The translations under genes were made by a program, and so were the position numbers. 64,000 bases of DNA from Breviolum minutum Mf 1.05b.01 (taxonomy: Eukaryota > Sar > Dinophyceae > Suessiales > Symbiodiniaceae): assembly GCA_000507305.1 (NCBI GenBank), contig DF239551.1:126179-190178 (forward strand), given 5' to 3'. Below the pieces are notes generated by a model. The model was not told the DNA's origin. It worked only from the letters and a program-made list of their open reading frames with translations, and searched no databases. Positions 17,441 to 26,000 of the stretch are shown piece after piece; the stretch's first letter is position 1, and each line of letters opens with the position of its first letter.

Positions 17441-18939
17441 TGTTTCTGCGGGCACTCCTTCGACGGGTGGCCAGGGGATTTGCATATAGTGCAGCGATGT
17501 AGTCGTGGAATTTTCCCTTTGCAACTTTCGCCGGGTGCCAGCCCTCCGCACAAGCCATTCCCGTTGTTCCAGGCGTAGCACTCCTCCTCTTGATTGCCAC
17601 CCTTTCCTTTGGAGCCTTTTCCATCGCCACCCTTTCCGTTTGGCTTCTTGTTGTTCCTCCAGGCTTCCAACTCTTCTCTGTCTGCTCTCATTCTTTTCTT
17701 CCTTGCCTCCCGTCTCACTTTGTTCGTTTTCTTCTTCGGGTTGTCTGCCAAGTTCGCAGCGTCCTCCTGTTCTCCTTGTAGTGCATGACGTCCACCACGT
17801 AGTGAGATGTTGGCTTCCTCTTCCATCGGTGTGAGAGGTCTTCCATGACATCCTCTGGCTGTCCAGGTGACCGCTGGGAGGTAGACCTGCTCGTTCCAGA
17901 AATCTTTGTCCTTCAAGACCCTTGCCCAAACCATATCCCATGGCCTGTCTTGATTCCATCCTGGAGGCGGCTGTCCTCCAAGATCGATTTCCATTCTCAT
18001 CCGGGCAAGTGTCTTGTTCATGAACTCGCCACGCCCACGGTCGTCTGCTGCTGCCACCAACCCCCAACAATTTGGGAACTGGCGGTTCAGTTTCTCTATG
18101 TGAGCTTCCCATTGCATCAGGTTGCTTAAGCTGATGACCCCCGTCATGATGAAAGTAGTCCTCATCACGCGGAAGCTGGCTTGCCAATGTCCAAAATTCT
18201 CCGGTCCCGGCACCATCTTTGACAGAAAACTTCCGTCCTCCTGCAAAAGGAATGACTGATACTTCTGTGCTCGAAGGTGCCTTTTGGCAAACGGCACGAA
18301 CACACTGAAGTCGCAGTAAGGTGGCTGCCTCAGCACCTGTACCTTTTTCACCACCGCACTGATTTGTTCGATGGAGGGATCTTCGGAGTCCGCCGGTAAT
18401 CCTCCAACTTTTTCCACATACTTCGCGTAGTAGAGAGCTTTGTTGGCCTCTGATTCTATGACGAATTCGCTCTCGTCCCCCTGTTCTAGGACGCTTGCAA
18501 ATTTCATCTTCCTTTCCGGTGTAGAAGAGCTCGTCAAGGTTGTAGTTCCACCACTGGTAGTTGTCGATGCCAATGGTTCTGCCCAAGGGTCTGGATCTCT
18601 CCACACCTCCGCTGACAAACCCATAGCCAAGTGGTTCAGCCTGTGGCAGGCTCTGAACACCAGCCCCAGTTGGATCGCCTCGATTGCGGTGATCCGCCTG
18701 CCTGTAGAACTCCGAATCGATTGCAAGGCATCCCCCACAACCGTAGCTGGCATGTTGGCCACCAGTCGCACATCTTGCCCTGGGTCTCCCACTGCTTGAC
18801 AGAACGAAGCCCAAAGCGGTCCAGCAACACCAAAATGCTGCAAAACCCCATCTATGGACGCGACGTGAGGAGGTGGCCACATGAGACATTTTCGAATTGG
18901 AACAACCTTAGGTGGTGGATGCTTGAGCCAAAATGGCAC
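17428..18939 (-). CDS. Gag of retrotransposon 2 with CCHC zinc knuckle
   Basis: Packaging protein. The frame opens at a GTG inside repeat A1; the first ATG, 18882, just inside A1 gives about 484 residues and is my preferred start. The middle part is helical (such as RPWDMVWARVLKDKDFW). The C-terminus is Lys/Gly-rich (KPNGKGGDGKGSKGKGG), then Cys-rich: CYAWNNGNGLCGG, CKGKIPRLHRC and a knuckle CTICKSPGHPSKEC matching C-x2-C-x4-H-x4-C. The knuckle is the best evidence for nucleic-acid binding. The stop (17428) lies inside the next frame, which is open across the whole of this ORF. Confidence 0.85.
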   Translation of the reverse strand: MPFWLKHPPPKVVPIRKCLMWPPPHVASIDGVLQHFGVAGPLWASFCQAVGDPGQDVRLVANMPATVVGDALQSIRSSTGRRITAIEAIQLGLVFRACHRLNHLAMGLSAEVWRDPDPWAEPLASTTTSGGTTTLTSSSTPERKMKFASVLEQGDESEFVIESEANKALYYAKYVEKVGGLPADSEDPSIEQISAVVKKVQVLRQPPYCDFSVFVPFAKRHLRAQKYQSFLLQEDGSFLSKMVPGPENFGHWQASFRVMRTTFIMTGVISLSNLMQWEAHIEKLNRQFPNCWGLVAAADDRGRGEFMNKTLARMRMEIDLGGQPPPGWNQDRPWDMVWARVLKDKDFWNEQVYLPAVTWTARGCHGRPLTPMEEEANISLRGGRHALQGEQEDAANLADNPKKKTNKVRREARKKRMRADREELEAWRNNKKPNGKGGDGKGSKGKGGNQEEECYAWNNGNGLCGGLAPGESCKGKIPRLHRCTICKSPGHPSKECPQKQSRT

Positions 18940-19006
18940 AAGTCAAGCCATCCACCACCAAAACAAAAGTGTCCTACAGAAAACTCGTGCCAACGTTTTC
19001 TTACAC
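18888..19006 (-). repeat. Terminal repeat A1 of retrotransposon 2
   Basis: 119 bp, identical by eye to 11560-11678. It holds an imperfect inverted repeat (18911-18959) whose loop side carries 16 nt of the dinoflagellate spliced leader. The first ATG of the Gag frame (18882) lies just inside its inner end, so A1 is probably the promoter and leader. Confidence 0.95.
18922..18937 (-). promoter_or_regulatory. DinoSL relic in repeat A1
   Basis: GCCATTTTGGCTCAAG on the minus strand is identical to the last 16 nt of the 22-nt dinoflagellate spliced leader. It is preceded by TTGT, close to the CCGTA of the leader. It lies in the A1 hairpin, about 40 nt before the first Gag ATG. The same 16 nt occur in A2 at 11594-11609. 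Confidence 0.85.
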
Positions 19007-19046
19007 TGAATGGGAAAAGAGAAAGGAGGGCTTCATCGCTTGATGT

Positions 19047-19087
19047 TCACCAGCACCAGCACCAGCACCACCACCAGCACCACCAGC

Positions 19088-19149
<62 letters not shown>

Positions 19150-19150
19150 C
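19047..19150 (+). repeat. CAG/CAC then (CAA)n array
   Basis: CACCAG units pass into about 23 CAA/ACA units, starting 41 bp from the outer end of A1. In one plus frame it would read His/Gln, but no gene structure supports translation. Confidence 0.85.
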
Positions 19151-19206
19151 CACAAGACAATGTCATCGCTTTGTGTCATTTGGGAGAGACATCACGAGAT
19201 GTTTTG

Positions 19207-19218
19207 TTTTGGCTCAAG
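19207..19218 (+). promoter_or_regulatory. Partial DinoSL relic upstream of Kelch-like fragment
   Basis: TTTTGGCTCAAG equals the last 12 nt of the dinoflagellate spliced leader, in sense with and 33 nt upstream of the ATG at 19252. This is the position expected of a leader joined to a 5' UTR and copied back into the genome. Confidence 0.6.
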
Positions 19219-19251
19219 ATTGGAGTCTTAAAAGAGTCTCGGTTTCACGGA

Positions 19252-19650
19252 ATGATGAAGATTGCGACCGTGCTAGCTCTGTTGCCAATTTTGGCCAAGG
19301 GTCAAGGTAATACGACTACCACAACCACCGAAACCACAACCACATTCCCGGTGTGCCCAGAGCATGGGGAGCCAAAATGGTTTCAACCCGCCACCAGCAC
19401 TTCCAGTGACTTCAATGTCCCAGCTTTGATACCATCCGCAGGAGCAATGGACCCAGATGGAAAGATGTGGGTCTATGGGGGGAAGGATGATTTGGACACA
19501 GAGTATGCTTGGCCATTTTTCAACCATTTGTACTATCTTGACACCAAAGCACGTGCATGGCACCTTGTGCGCCCGCACACAGACAACGCACCAGGCAGAG
19601 ATGGCGCTTCCATGGTGATCGTTGATGGAAACCCGTGGATTTTCGGTTGA
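19252..19650 (+). pseudogene. 5' fragment of a secreted Kelch-like protein gene (likely retrocopy)
   Basis: The ATG at 19252 opens a clear signal peptide (MMKIATVLALLPILAKGQG), a Thr-rich linker, then CPEHGEPKWFQP and a Kelch/galactose-oxidase-type blade: MWVYGGKDD, FNHLYYLDTKARAWHLV, GASMVIVDGNPWIFG. The frame stops right after IFG at a TGA within GGTTGAACC, where the family would read IFGG and continue; so the coding sequence is cut after one blade or an intron begins at the GT. It is the only well-supported plus-strand coding sequence in the first half of the window and lies in an intron of the GTPase gene. With the DinoSL relic just upstream, a truncated retrocopy of a trans-spliced mRNA is the simplest reading; a nested gene is the alternative. 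Confidence 0.65.
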
Positions 19651-19835
19651 ACCACAACCACAACCACAACCACCAACCACAAGCCACAAGCCACCAACCA
19701 CAAGCCACAAGCCACAAGCCACAAGCCACCAACCACAACCACAACCAATCAACAACAACCAATCAACAACAACCAACAGCCAACAATCCACAACCAACAA
19801 CCAGCAGACAACAGCCAAGAACGAGAACAAGCAAG
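19651..19835 (+). repeat. ACAACC / ACAAGCC minisatellite
   Basis: Imperfect array of ACAACC and ACAAGCC units directly after the end of the Kelch-like frame, changing to ATCAACAACCA units near the end. It starts so close to the break in the frame that it may have formed at the truncation point or in an intron. Confidence 0.85.
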
Positions 19836-19989
19836 CAAGAAACAAGCAACAAGACTGTGCTGCGCATCTTTTGGCTCTCTCACCATGTTTCGACTGTCCA
19901 CATTCTCAACCTTGCCAGCTCCCAAATCCATGAACCCATCCTGACCACTCCAGCCATTTTGACTCCCCACTCAACCTTTTCCAAAGCAC

Positions 19990-20129
19990 CTGACACTGAA
20001 GGGCTACTGATGGACATGGAGCTGCAAACCATCCAGGTTCAACGTTTGGGTCGATGGTTGTAAATGGATGTGGTGCCATAGCAGCTTCCTTCTCACTCCG
20101 CGTGGCTGCGTTGAACAAGGTTGACTTCC
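19990..20129 (-). CDS. GTPase exon 2 (P-loop second half, switch I)
   Basis: 140 nt between ACAG|GG and GTCAG|GTGC. Reads KSTLFNAATRSEKEAAMA, then PHPFTTIDPNVEPGW: the GKST of the P-loop and the PFTTIDPN switch I signature of Obg/YchF proteins. Phase 2 in, phase 0 out. Its 3' neighbour in the mRNA is 8.75 kb away. Confidence 0.92.
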
Positions 20130-20514
20130 CTGTGTGCCGGTGAGGGGTGGGTGAGCGGTGCTTATAGGTGATCGTTCTGGAAAAATTTGAATGAAGACCC
20201 AGTACAGCAATGCAAACATCGAATATATTCAATCAATTTCAAGAATAATACTATATGACTAGATGATAATCCATAGGTGTACAAATATTTTGTATACTAA
20301 ATTCTAGGAATATCCACAGTAAATCTATACATTGGGTCCTGCTCCAGCAGCCACGATTTCAATTTGAGTTCTTTGGGGACTGTTGTAGTGACATTAAACA
20401 ATGGACAATGATGGATTAATGCCAGTGAAGGCTAGAACGAAATCTACCACCCCGTTGTTGACTGCTTAGATGGGATGCAATGACAACCCTACCACTTCCC
20501 ATGTCGGTTCTCAC

Positions 20515-20568
20515 CTGCAGATGGCTTCCCTACCAATCCAACGGTAAAGGTCCAAGGCTTCCCATAGC
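20515..20568 (-). CDS. GTPase exon 1 seen (P-loop first half)
   Basis: 54 nt between CTAAG|GC and GCAG|GTGAG. Encodes WTFTVGLVGKPSA; with exon 2 it makes GKPSAGKST. No in-frame ATG lies in it, so a further 5' exon must exist; candidates are at 21189-21234 and 21445-21588. Confidence 0.85.
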
Positions 20569-21188
20569 CTTAGGGTTCCAGGTGCAACCCTCTGGTAGGA
20601 GAAAAAATCATTGAAGCCACCGGTTGGTAACCAGATTTCTGTAGACTCAGAACTCTTTAAGACTTTAAGAGGTGAATTGAGAGGTGAATTGTGAATTGGG
20701 AAGTTCTTGACCTTCAGAAATGTAGCACAATACTAAATTGAATAGTCTTGTCACGTCCCCAACCAATGGGACTGTCGCCAGCCAAGCGGCTACCGGCACC
20801 GCATTGACGTGCTAAGGCAGCGCTCTTCTCGACTTTGTCAGGTAGAAGTTGGGAGGCTCTCCTGAGGGACAACGTGGCCCAGTGGCCTCAATCAGAGGCC
20901 AACCCGCCAACTCATCCTGCCGCCGTGTATCTTTTCAGCTTCCAATAGCAAGGTCTCGTCAACTTCACAGTCCTCCGTGAGCCACCACGCAGCTACAGCT
21001 TCATCATCCTGGAAATGGCATGCAGCATGCAACATCTGACAACACAACATTCACTAGTGGGACCATCCTAAAACGTTGCTTCATGTTGCTTCCTGTTGCT
21101 ATGAATTGAAGCTGGAAAACCACACAAAAGATAAATAAAAAAAAATCGTCCTCTGATGGATTCCCCTGACTCTCAGCTGCATCTCCAC

Positions 21189-21234
21189 CATCTCTCAGCT
21201 GTCCCTGGTGTTCTTCAATCCATTGCTGCGCTGC
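21189..21234 (-). CDS. Candidate exon upstream of GTPase exon 1
   Basis: Phase 0 start at GTGCAG|GCA, encoding AAQQWIEEHQGQLRD, and a phase 1 GT donor (GATG|GTGGAG) that fits the phase of the 20568 exon exactly. The AAxxWIEEH helix resembles the last helix of UBA domains. The reading frame stays open for another 70 nt, so a different end is possible. Joining to the GTPase is an inference from phase and distance. Confidence 0.45.
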
Positions 21235-21444
21235 CTGCACTGGAACTACAAAAGCTATACAGTCTAGAGGTGTTTAACATTATTGAACCGTAGACTTATA
21301 TGAATTTGATGGAATTTCTAGTGGTTCCACCCTATCACCCAAGGAAATTTCCGTTCTCACAATGATCTGGTTTGGCACCGTTTTGTCGCAGGATCCATTG
21401 ATGACACCAGATATCTATAGCACCAAATATCTAGCGATCTTCAC

Positions 21445-21588
21445 CATGGCCTGTACCATGGCCATCACACTCGGAAAGCCCATAGGTTCACGCGCTTCTT
21501 CGACCACCTCTATCAGCTCTCGCCGATGCACTTGAAGGCTGAGACTCTCCTCAAAAGGCACTGAACAATCACTGGCAGACTCCAAGAA
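21445..21588 (-). CDS. Candidate exon, acidic helical segment with MGFP
   Basis: 144 nt, 48 codons, phase 0 at both ends, between GGAGAG|TTC and CCATG|GTGAAG. Rich in Glu and Val, containing RRELIEVVEEAREPMGFP. It joins the next exon in frame through a 210 nt GT-AG intron. MGF followed later by a WIEEH helix hints at a UBA-type domain, but the spacing is shorter than usual. Coding potential looks good; function unknown. Confidence 0.45.
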
Positions 21589-22477
21589 CTCTCCGAAACA
21601 TTGGAAAGAAAATCAAGAAGGCATTGGCCAAAAAGCAAACGAGGAAACAGTTCAAACTCGAGGGTCTTGGGTATCTACTGTATGTTGATGTATATGATGT
21701 ATGTTACATGTTCTAATGCTGTTCCGCTACTGCTCCCTTCCCTTCACTTCGATGATTCAAGCTTCCGTGTCCAGGTCACACACGCACGGCGCTTGAGGAT
21801 ACCTCAGGAGCAACAAGAGAACAAACTTCAAATTGCTTTGGTGCCATTTTGATGATCATCCTCTTTGTACTACATCTCACAATAGAAAGGAGCCATTTTT
21901 AACGGGGCAGGAAGATATAGATAGGATACACCCCCGCCAATCTGCAAGCCCTCAGTCCCCCAATTTCTCCATCAGATCAACTCAAAAATATATTGGTCTC
22001 ATCCCAAGCACAAAGGTGGAAACAGAAAACGTAGTGCAGTACTTGGATCATCATCCACCGGCAGCTTGATGGACAAGCGTACTGGAAATGTAGGTTTGAA
22101 AATGATCAACTCCTGCCACAGTTGCTGCTTCACCCAGAAGTTTGGTCTCGGATGGCATTGATTCTGGTTCAGACCTCTCCAAAAGATTCAAAAAGATCAT
22201 CCCGGTTATTTTGCGATTGCTTTTCTATAACATTTGCATCAAGTGCGAAGCCCAAACATGATGATATCATCAAATGCAAGCCCTTGCCAACTGTAACCCA
22301 CCACTTCTCCTCTGAAAACATGGCTATCAGCGTTTCGACTTCATCCTTCTGATCTTGATTGATTCTTGCTTCCTGTTCCTAAGCGCTGCCCGCTATCATT
22401 TAACATCAGTGTCACCAACAACGACCGCAACTTGGGCGAAAGTCTCAATCCTTGTGAAAGTCTCAGCCAGGGTGGTG

Positions 22478-22633
22478 TCAGACTACGGATCTAGGAAGGT
22501 TTGGACAAGGCTCAATCTCCTCTGTAGTTGCTTCCTCCAGTGGCAAGAAGTCATCTCTACATCTCTCTAGAAATGATGCCACTTCTCGCACATCTTCGGC
22601 CCGTTGCGGGACTACGTGGCCACCTTCATGTTC
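22478..22633 (-). CDS. FSH1-like serine hydrolase, C-terminal exon
   Basis: 52 codons including the stop, phase 0 start at ATAAG|GAA. EHEGGHVVPQ carries the His of the catalytic triad in the setting (heGGH-x-vP) typical of FSH1/OVCA2-type alpha/beta hydrolases; RAEDVREVASFLERC matches the last helix. An acidic tail follows. These small cytosolic esterases act on unknown acyl substrates. The frame is also open upstream of the acceptor, so the exon start is a judgement. Confidence 0.6.
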   Translation of the reverse strand, partial: EHEGGHVVPQRAEDVREVASFLERCRDDFLPLEEATTEEIEPCPNLPRSVV

Positions 22634-22996
22634 CTTATATATCACGAATGGAAAATCGCCAGACGATTCTGGAGTTTCAAAATGGCATTCAGGTAAAAAC
22701 AACAACCTTTTCATGTAGGTGCAGTATCTGGTCATTCGTTGGTAATCAGCTTCCCTGAGACACACAGGTCGAATTGGTGTGTTACCATTAATTGACCCAT
22801 CACCGAAATCGTCCAAAACAGAACCCCAAACATACAGAATTGATAAATGATAACTCAAGCTGGGATTCTTATGATCACGCTTTCGTGAAAGACTTCAACC
22901 AAAAACTAATAGTCCTTAATTATATAATTCTTTTTTGACTGGCAAGGGTGTGTGGCGGGATGTCCAGCAATTACATTTCAAAGTCATGTTCCTCAC

Positions 22997-23083
22997 CCTG
23001 CACCTTCCACTCATTTGAGCATGCTTCGATCCATTCTGCGTCTGAGAAGGCCTGGGCGCAACGTTTGCTCTCTCCGATGGGCA
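22997..23083 (-). CDS. FSH1-like serine hydrolase, preceding exon
   Basis: Starts TGTAG|TG and reads PIGESKRCAQAF, then WIEACSNEWKVQ, before a GTGAGG donor. In this family the triad Asp is followed by x-VP-x-x-x-S-x-x-LA-x-x-F, which this fits. It ends in phase 1 while the terminal exon starts in phase 0, so another short exon must lie between, or the donor is one base off (CAG|GGT). Confidence 0.5.
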
Positions 23084-26000
23084 CTACAGTGTCCTGTCGG
23101 CTGAATCAACGATCAGATCAAAGATCAACGGATCGGATTCGGTATCTCTCGTTTTAAACGACAGGCATACGGAAATTATGTCCCTAGCTTGGGGCAGTTT
23201 GGGGCGGGTGTATGGAAATCCTATTAGTGAAATTTGGATTTTTCAAAGGCACATAGATGGAAAATCCACCAGTTTTCCCGGAAGGGTGGCCTTCCAACTC
23301 CCATTTGCTAACAGCCAGGCCGTTTCATAAGCAAAACCTCTCTCCCATGCGTAAAAAGTCTCTCCGGCCTTCTCCGGCTCAATCTGCGCTATCACAATAT
23401 ATCACAATCATCACAGCTTGATGTATCAACAATGCATTCCTAAACTGTGTTTTTCATTGATGGCTATTCGGCTATTCCATCCTGCCCCTATTCATTCTGA
23501 TCCCCAAGTGATTTCAAGGTTTTGGCGCTAGTTTCCAAGACAGCTTTTGGATGCTTTTGGTGGGTAAAAGTCGTTTGGGACAAAGCACCCGAATCTGTTG
23601 TCCTTGCCTTAGCAATGCAAAGGGATTTCAAAATAACACTTTCAAGACGTTCCAAGTGAGGTACAAATGTTCATTGCAACTTGGGATTCGGGGCACAGCG
23701 ACAAACCTCATCAAAGTTGACAACCTGCAAACTTCTATGATGGAGACCCGTACTAACAATCAAACAGGTTCGTGTTCTCTGGTAACTCTACTGAACTAAG
23801 ACAGCAATGGAAACTCCACCCTTTGAATGATACTTTCAATGAACATGGGAACTCGCAAACTTCCAAATTGTTCATGCAAAAAATAGCCCAAAAAAAAAAG
23901 AGTCATCTGAATTTCCCCTCCTTGGAGGAAGCGAAATGCAAAGATCGGATCTTGCTGGAAGTCATCCCCTCCAGCGCCGGGGCTGCCACCACAATGCAGA
24001 AACGCAGCACTTTCCAAGGCCTCAGGTCTGCCGGTAGCCGAAAGTTTCCAAGTTTTGGAGGAGATGAAGCCTAGGGGTAGTATATAATGGATTTAAACAG
24101 AACATGCCAGAGAATAAGTCACACCCAAAAAGAAAAGTGCCAAATGAATCGAATGTAGGCAAGGAACTTCCCAGTTCCTACCTTCGTTTTGACAAAAAAA
24201 GACTTTGGGAAACCATTCTGAAGTCAGGAGGATTCTGGGACCTCTTTAAGTCTGGCTCAGTTGGGGAAGCATATCATATCATCCGCGGCTCACTACCTCA
24301 CCTCACTACCACTGCTTAGATTGCGTCGAGGCGCGAAAGCACATCCTCCGCCTGCGGCAGGGATGGTCAGTCGGGGACACAACCCGGGCCCGGGAAGAGC
24401 ATACAATTCGAGCATGAATTCTATTGAAATGAGCTCCATCATGAAACAACTTGAAATGACTGCAACAATCATAACATGATACATGCGTAAAATAAATCCA
24501 TGTTTGAAAGGATGGCCCATTTTCACACTTTGAAAAAGTGAGATCTGATGATTAATTCATGCCATTCATGGCTGAGCTTGAAGCAGTCCTTTGCCAAATT
24601 GCCTCAAAGCTGAATGAAAACACGCCGACAACCAACAAAAATCTGCCAAAGGCCCCATCATCTGCGATGTGTTCACCATTTGTTCTCTTGGCCATTTGAA
24701 AACTTCAACCCCAAAAAACAAATCTCTAAACTAAACACAGTATGTTTTTTGGTGCCTTTGTGGGTTTGTCACCTTTTCCTACCCTTCGCGCCTGCGCCAA
24801 GTGACAAACCAATTGGGCTGCCATGCCACCTTCAGAGAAACCCAAGACCCCATCGAAGGGTCCTTGCTGCATCAAGGTGGTCATCAAGACCTCGACCGGT
24901 CCAACCGTTATCTTCCATGATCGATCCGTCCGTGGTGGATGTTCCCCTCAGAGGCTTCAACTCTCCATTCTTCAATCGTTTTAAACAAAATCACCCACTA
25001 AAACCGGGGTGGAGCTCTAACATCATTGAAATTCTCCGGTAAGTCGGCAAATTTGGAACAGACAATGGGTGAGGAAAACCTGTTTAAACAAGTTCAACGA
25101 TGGGGTGAAATATAGGTGGTGGTGAAGGTTGGGGCTTTACCATTCTTGCAATTTGAAATAAATGGCTTAAAAATGATAATACTGTATATAAAGATAAATA
25201 AAGATCTTTATATATAAACATGTCCCACAGATTGTTAGGCGTCAGCCTTTCCCTGCCTTCCCGCAACACCATCCAACAACCCAATGTCACCCCATGCGCC
25301 TCCTGCACTTGTACAGATTCAGTGGATCTGGTTTCACCCTCTGCCCACCATCCTTTCCTCGAAAGGGGAAGTATCAATCCAAAACTTCCACGGGTTACCC
25401 ACATCCTTCACTTAAGACTTTACTGTATCACTTCACGCGGAAGTTCCGCTAAGCAACAACTATAGAAAAAAATAAAGTTGTTTTGCAAGTGCTAAATTTT
25501 TAAATTCAAGAAAAAAATCGAGAGCGAAGTGACCCTACGTCGTTTCGGGGGGGCGTAAAGGGTGTTCTAGACGCATTGCCTTGTACTCATCGCCATGTGC
25601 GACAGAGGCAATTCGATAGGAACATAAGAATTACATAACAATGATCATTCACGAAAGCCTCCCTCAGTGGCTGGCAATTGGGTGTCAAAAGTGGGAACCA
25701 CCTCGGGAATCTTTAGAATGTCAGACGCCCAGCCCTCCTCACTCTCGATGGAAAGGCCGGAAACCAATCAGACTTTGGGGCCTACCTGGTAGCCTTGATG
25801 CCTCTACACCTGATGACATCAACCACAACAAGGGAAGACAACGGATGATGCTGATGAATAATGCAGGACGGGGTTAAAAAGGGAAGGAACCAAGAATTGG
25901 ACTGATGGTAAGACTATTCACCCTTTTAGATGTTGGAATCAAAATGGAGACTTAACTATAGTTTTTTGGGCATCTGCCCAAGAAAAACCCATCAACCTTC

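Larger units (their letters stand above)
11418..19006 (-). mobile_element. YR retrotransposon 2 with split direct repeats (Ngaro/PAT-like), structurally complete
   Basis: 7589 bp bounded by repeats in the arrangement A1 - ORFs - B1 - A2 - B2 when read on the minus strand, the pattern known from PAT, kangaroo, Ngaro and VIPER elements. A1/A2 (119 bp) and B1/B2 (120 bp) are identical by eye, so insertion was recent. The YR stop codon abuts B1. A2 and B2 are separated by 22 bp rather than touching. ORFs: Gag with CCHC knuckle, methyltransferase-like frame, RT-RNase H, YR. The element sits in intron 2 of the GTPase gene in the same orientation. No target duplication is seen, as expected for a YR. 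Confidence 0.95.
7263..20568 (-). other. Gene span: Obg/YchF-superfamily GTPase (archaeal-type YchF/Ygr210-like), ten exons seen
   Basis: Joining ten minus-strand exons gives one continuous protein with no phase conflict: G1 GKPSAGKST (split by an intron), G3 DVAGLVPG, G4 NKAD and G5 SARSE, plus the long helical insertion with HVVDASG that marks this family. Such GTPases bind ATP or GTP and associate with ribosomes; most carry a C-terminal TGS domain. Here the protein runs out after GHLTYLEGG, so the TGS part is not found: its exons lie beyond position 1, past retrotransposon 1, or are lost. Introns use GT (five), GC (three) and GA (one) donors; eight of nine acceptors are AG|G. Intron 2 (11240-19989) holds retrotransposon 2. 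Two further exons at 21189-21588 may form an N-terminal extension. Confidence 0.9.

Noticed and set aside
17428..17450. Programmed -1 slippery site at the Gag end of element 2
   Set aside because: No X-XXY-YYZ heptamer could be found near the stop; frameshifting remains an inference from frame order only.
11411..19012. Target-site duplication for element 2
   Set aside because: The bases flanking 11418 and 19006 do not match; YR elements normally make none.
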